From CAZSDW01 sp964605705 (GTDB lineage: Bacteria; Fidelibacterota; UBA2242), in the NCBI GenBank assembly GCA_964605705.1, contig CAZSDW010000004.1, positions 62,001 through 126,000 of the forward strand: a stretch of 64,000 nt of DNA. The letters run 5' to 3'. Below, piece after piece: positions 62,671 to 64,000 of the stretch (positions are counted from its first letter, which is position 1; the number at the start of each line of letters is the position of its first letter). The translations under genes and the position numbers were made by a program. The notes below the pieces were generated by a model. That model was not told where the DNA came from. It did not search any database and saw nothing but the letters and a program-made list of their open reading frames with translations.

Positions 62671-64000
62671 ATGTACAATCAAAAAATAAAAATCCAGCGA
62701 TTACTGCTTGCCTTCAGCCTGCTGTTAATCAGCGGTGTTGTGACAACTATTGATGCCCAGGAATTAAAATGGATAGTGGTGGGTGAAACGCAGAGTTTTT
62801 TTATGGATTATGGAAGTGAACTCGAATTGACGTCCAATGCTAACTATTTTACCTGGCCAACTCAGTATGGTGATGATCAGAATACCATGCGTCAAAAGGG
62901 ACTTTGGCTGGGCGCTAAAAACTTTCATGATCCGGTTGAAGATAAAATCAAAACCGTAAAAGTAATTGGCTCGGGTCCGCGCGAACCTGCCAATCACTAT
63001 ACGATGATTTTTCCTCAGAATATCAAATTGGTTGGGCGCTTTGATCATCCTGTTGTGGTAGTGGATGATCAGATTGGCACCAGCAATACCCTTTACGATG
63101 TGCTGGACGAACTTAATAGTGAATTGCCAAGTGATCGCCTGGTAGAGGCAAATTTTAATACTTCGATGGGTGTCTCAGTGAAAAGACGGGTAATGGGTTT
63201 CGCCCAGCAGAATCACGATAATTATTTCATCCAGGAATATGTGTTTAAAAACACCGGTATCTACAATACCGATGGGGATGAATACCATCAGGATCTGAAT
63301 GATTTCTGGATATATTTTTGTTGGAGACCGGCGTTTGCGGGCGTTACCTCTTCCGAATATGGTTCTACCTGGGGCAGCTTTGCTTCACAGTGGGGAACCA
63401 GTACGCTTGTCCATACCTTTGATATGAGTTCAGCTGAGACAATGCGCGGATTTTACAGTTGGTATGGACCGACCAATTCTTACAGTCATCCCCTGACGCC
63501 ACAGCAAGACTGGGGATGTCCCGATCATGAAGAGACCGGGATGCTGGGATCGGCAAAATATATGGGCGGTGTCACCCTGTTTGCATCGCAAAGTCCGCAG
63601 GCATACGGGACTGATAATCCAAGCCAACCGGCAACGGATGCCTATGTGGGATCCGATGGAGTTCCCATGGAAGCATCCGTCAGTCAATATGATGAAATAT
63701 TTATGAATCAACGCTATCATATCATGACTGAAGGTCATCTGCCCAATAGTCAGGATGTGGATGTCTTTGCTGCGATAGGAAACGACGGCTATGTTGAGGA
63801 CTGGACGGAAGGATCTCCCTATCGGGATACTAATACCCAGGGCAGTACGTCTCAGGGCTGGGGATTCGGTCCCTATACCTTGCCTGATGGTGACAGTCTC
63901 CGGATCGTCTATGCCGAAGGACTCGGTGGTCTCAGTTGGGAAAAAGGTCGGGAAGTTGGTGGCAATTGGTACCAGTACTTTGCCGATTTACCGCAAAAAC
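62671..64000 (+). CDS. Secreted receptor-partner protein, paralogue of 17880 product, cut by window edge
   Basis: The first 443 residues are visible, starting at ATG 62671 with GGAG upstream. A signal peptide (about 1-30, ending TTIDAQ) leads into a region related to the protein at 17880: DNYFIQEYVFKNTGI, an acidic-aromatic middle (GFYSWYGPTNSYSHP) and GFGPYTLPDGDSLRIVYAE. The distance to the receptor stop is 23 bp. The recurrent pairing with a SusC-like receptor, with no SusD in sight, makes a role in ligand capture likely, though unproven. The C-terminus, where an FN3 or anchoring domain would be expected, is outside the window. Confidence 0.75.
   Translation, partial: MYNQKIKIQRLLLAFSLLLISGVVTTIDAQELKWIVVGETQSFFMDYGSELELTSNANYFTWPTQYGDDQNTMRQKGLWLGAKNFHDPVEDKIKTVKVIGSGPREPANHYTMIFPQNIKLVGRFDHPVVVVDDQIGTSNTLYDVLDELNSELPSDRLVEANFNTSMGVSVKRRVMGFAQQNHDNYFIQEYVFKNTGIYNTDGDEYHQDLNDFWIYFCWRPAFAGVTSSEYGSTWGSFASQWGTSTLVHTFDMSSAETMRGFYSWYGPTNSYSHPLTPQQDWGCPDHEETGMLGSAKYMGGVTLFASQSPQAYGTDNPSQPATDAYVGSDGVPMEASVSQYDEIFMNQRYHIMTEGHLPNSQDVDVFAAIGNDGYVEDWTEGSPYRDTNTQGSTSQGWGFGPYTLPDGDSLRIVYAEGLGGLSWEKGREVGGNWYQYFADLPQK

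Noticed and set aside
1..64000. CRISPR arrays, tRNA/rRNA genes, insertion sequences or prophage genes
   Set aside because: I saw no regularly spaced direct repeats, no tRNA-like arm sequences, no transposase or integrase motifs, and no phage structural genes.

Overview
The window reads as a chromosomal segment of a heterotrophic, Gram-negative bacterium of the FCB superphylum, probably outside the classical Bacteroidetes (Calditrichota, KSB1 or Marinimicrobia-like). This is inferred from protein families, not from a marker gene. Three secreted proteins end in a type IX secretion (T9SS) type A-like sorting domain (core QNYPNPFNP) and a PorV/PorQ-type barrel is present. There are two very large TonB-dependent receptors with an N-terminal carboxypeptidase-regulatory-like domain, and one giant hybrid two-component regulator of the kind used in polysaccharide utilisation. 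Shine-Dalgarno sites (AGGAG/GGAGG) are common and one near-consensus sigma70-type promoter is visible, unlike the AT-rich leaders of many Bacteroides.

Region 1 (1-6.9 kb, minus strand) is an envelope operon. Read 5' to 3' it holds a PD40/Ig-like secreted protein, a Tyr- and Ser-rich lipoprotein, an outer-membrane barrel, a duplicated-domain secreted protein, an NfeD-type membrane protease and a slipin cut by the window edge. Region 2 (7.0-13.3 kb) holds an LptF/LptG-type permease, a pyrimidine-nucleoside phosphorylase, an AlkD-type DNA repair protein and a secreted M14 carboxypeptidase with a sorting domain.

Region 3 (13.4-23.1 kb, plus strand) is one probable operon: LacI-type regulator, TonB-dependent receptor, a secreted FN3-type protein, a lipoprotein, a PorV-like barrel and an IPT/propeller lipoprotein. 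It starts at a TTGACA-N17-TAGAAT promoter with a near-perfect 20-bp palindrome (13423-13442), suggesting autoregulated uptake of a LacI-sensed sugar. No SusD is seen. The FN3-type protein has a paralogue after the second receptor at the right end of the window.

Region 4 (23.2-43.3 kb) is the least explained part. A three-gene set occurs twice: a membrane-anchored SGNH hydrolase with TPRs, a DUF6057-like polytopic protein, and a TolB-like propeller protein with one c-type haem motif. In both copies the last two genes overlap. The first copy is followed by a RidA-like tandem protein and a CotH-kinase secreted protein. The second copy is split by a carbamoyltransferase/SxtJ/DUF5989 cassette, an outer-membrane protein, a flavodoxin, an O6-alkylguanine methyltransferase and a Tat-type DUF3795 protein.

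Region 5 (43.4-64 kb) is a carbohydrate-utilisation locus: GH31 with a PA14 insert, GH2, two clan GH-A arabinofuranosidase-like enzymes, a hybrid two-component regulator, a 50-residue membrane protein, a variant GH13 enzyme, a second TonB-dependent receptor and its secreted partner. The set fits removal of xylose, galactose and arabinose side chains, as in xyloglucan-type glycans; that substrate is an inference. A 53-bp non-coding element (43473-43525 and 57072-57124) links the two halves of this locus.
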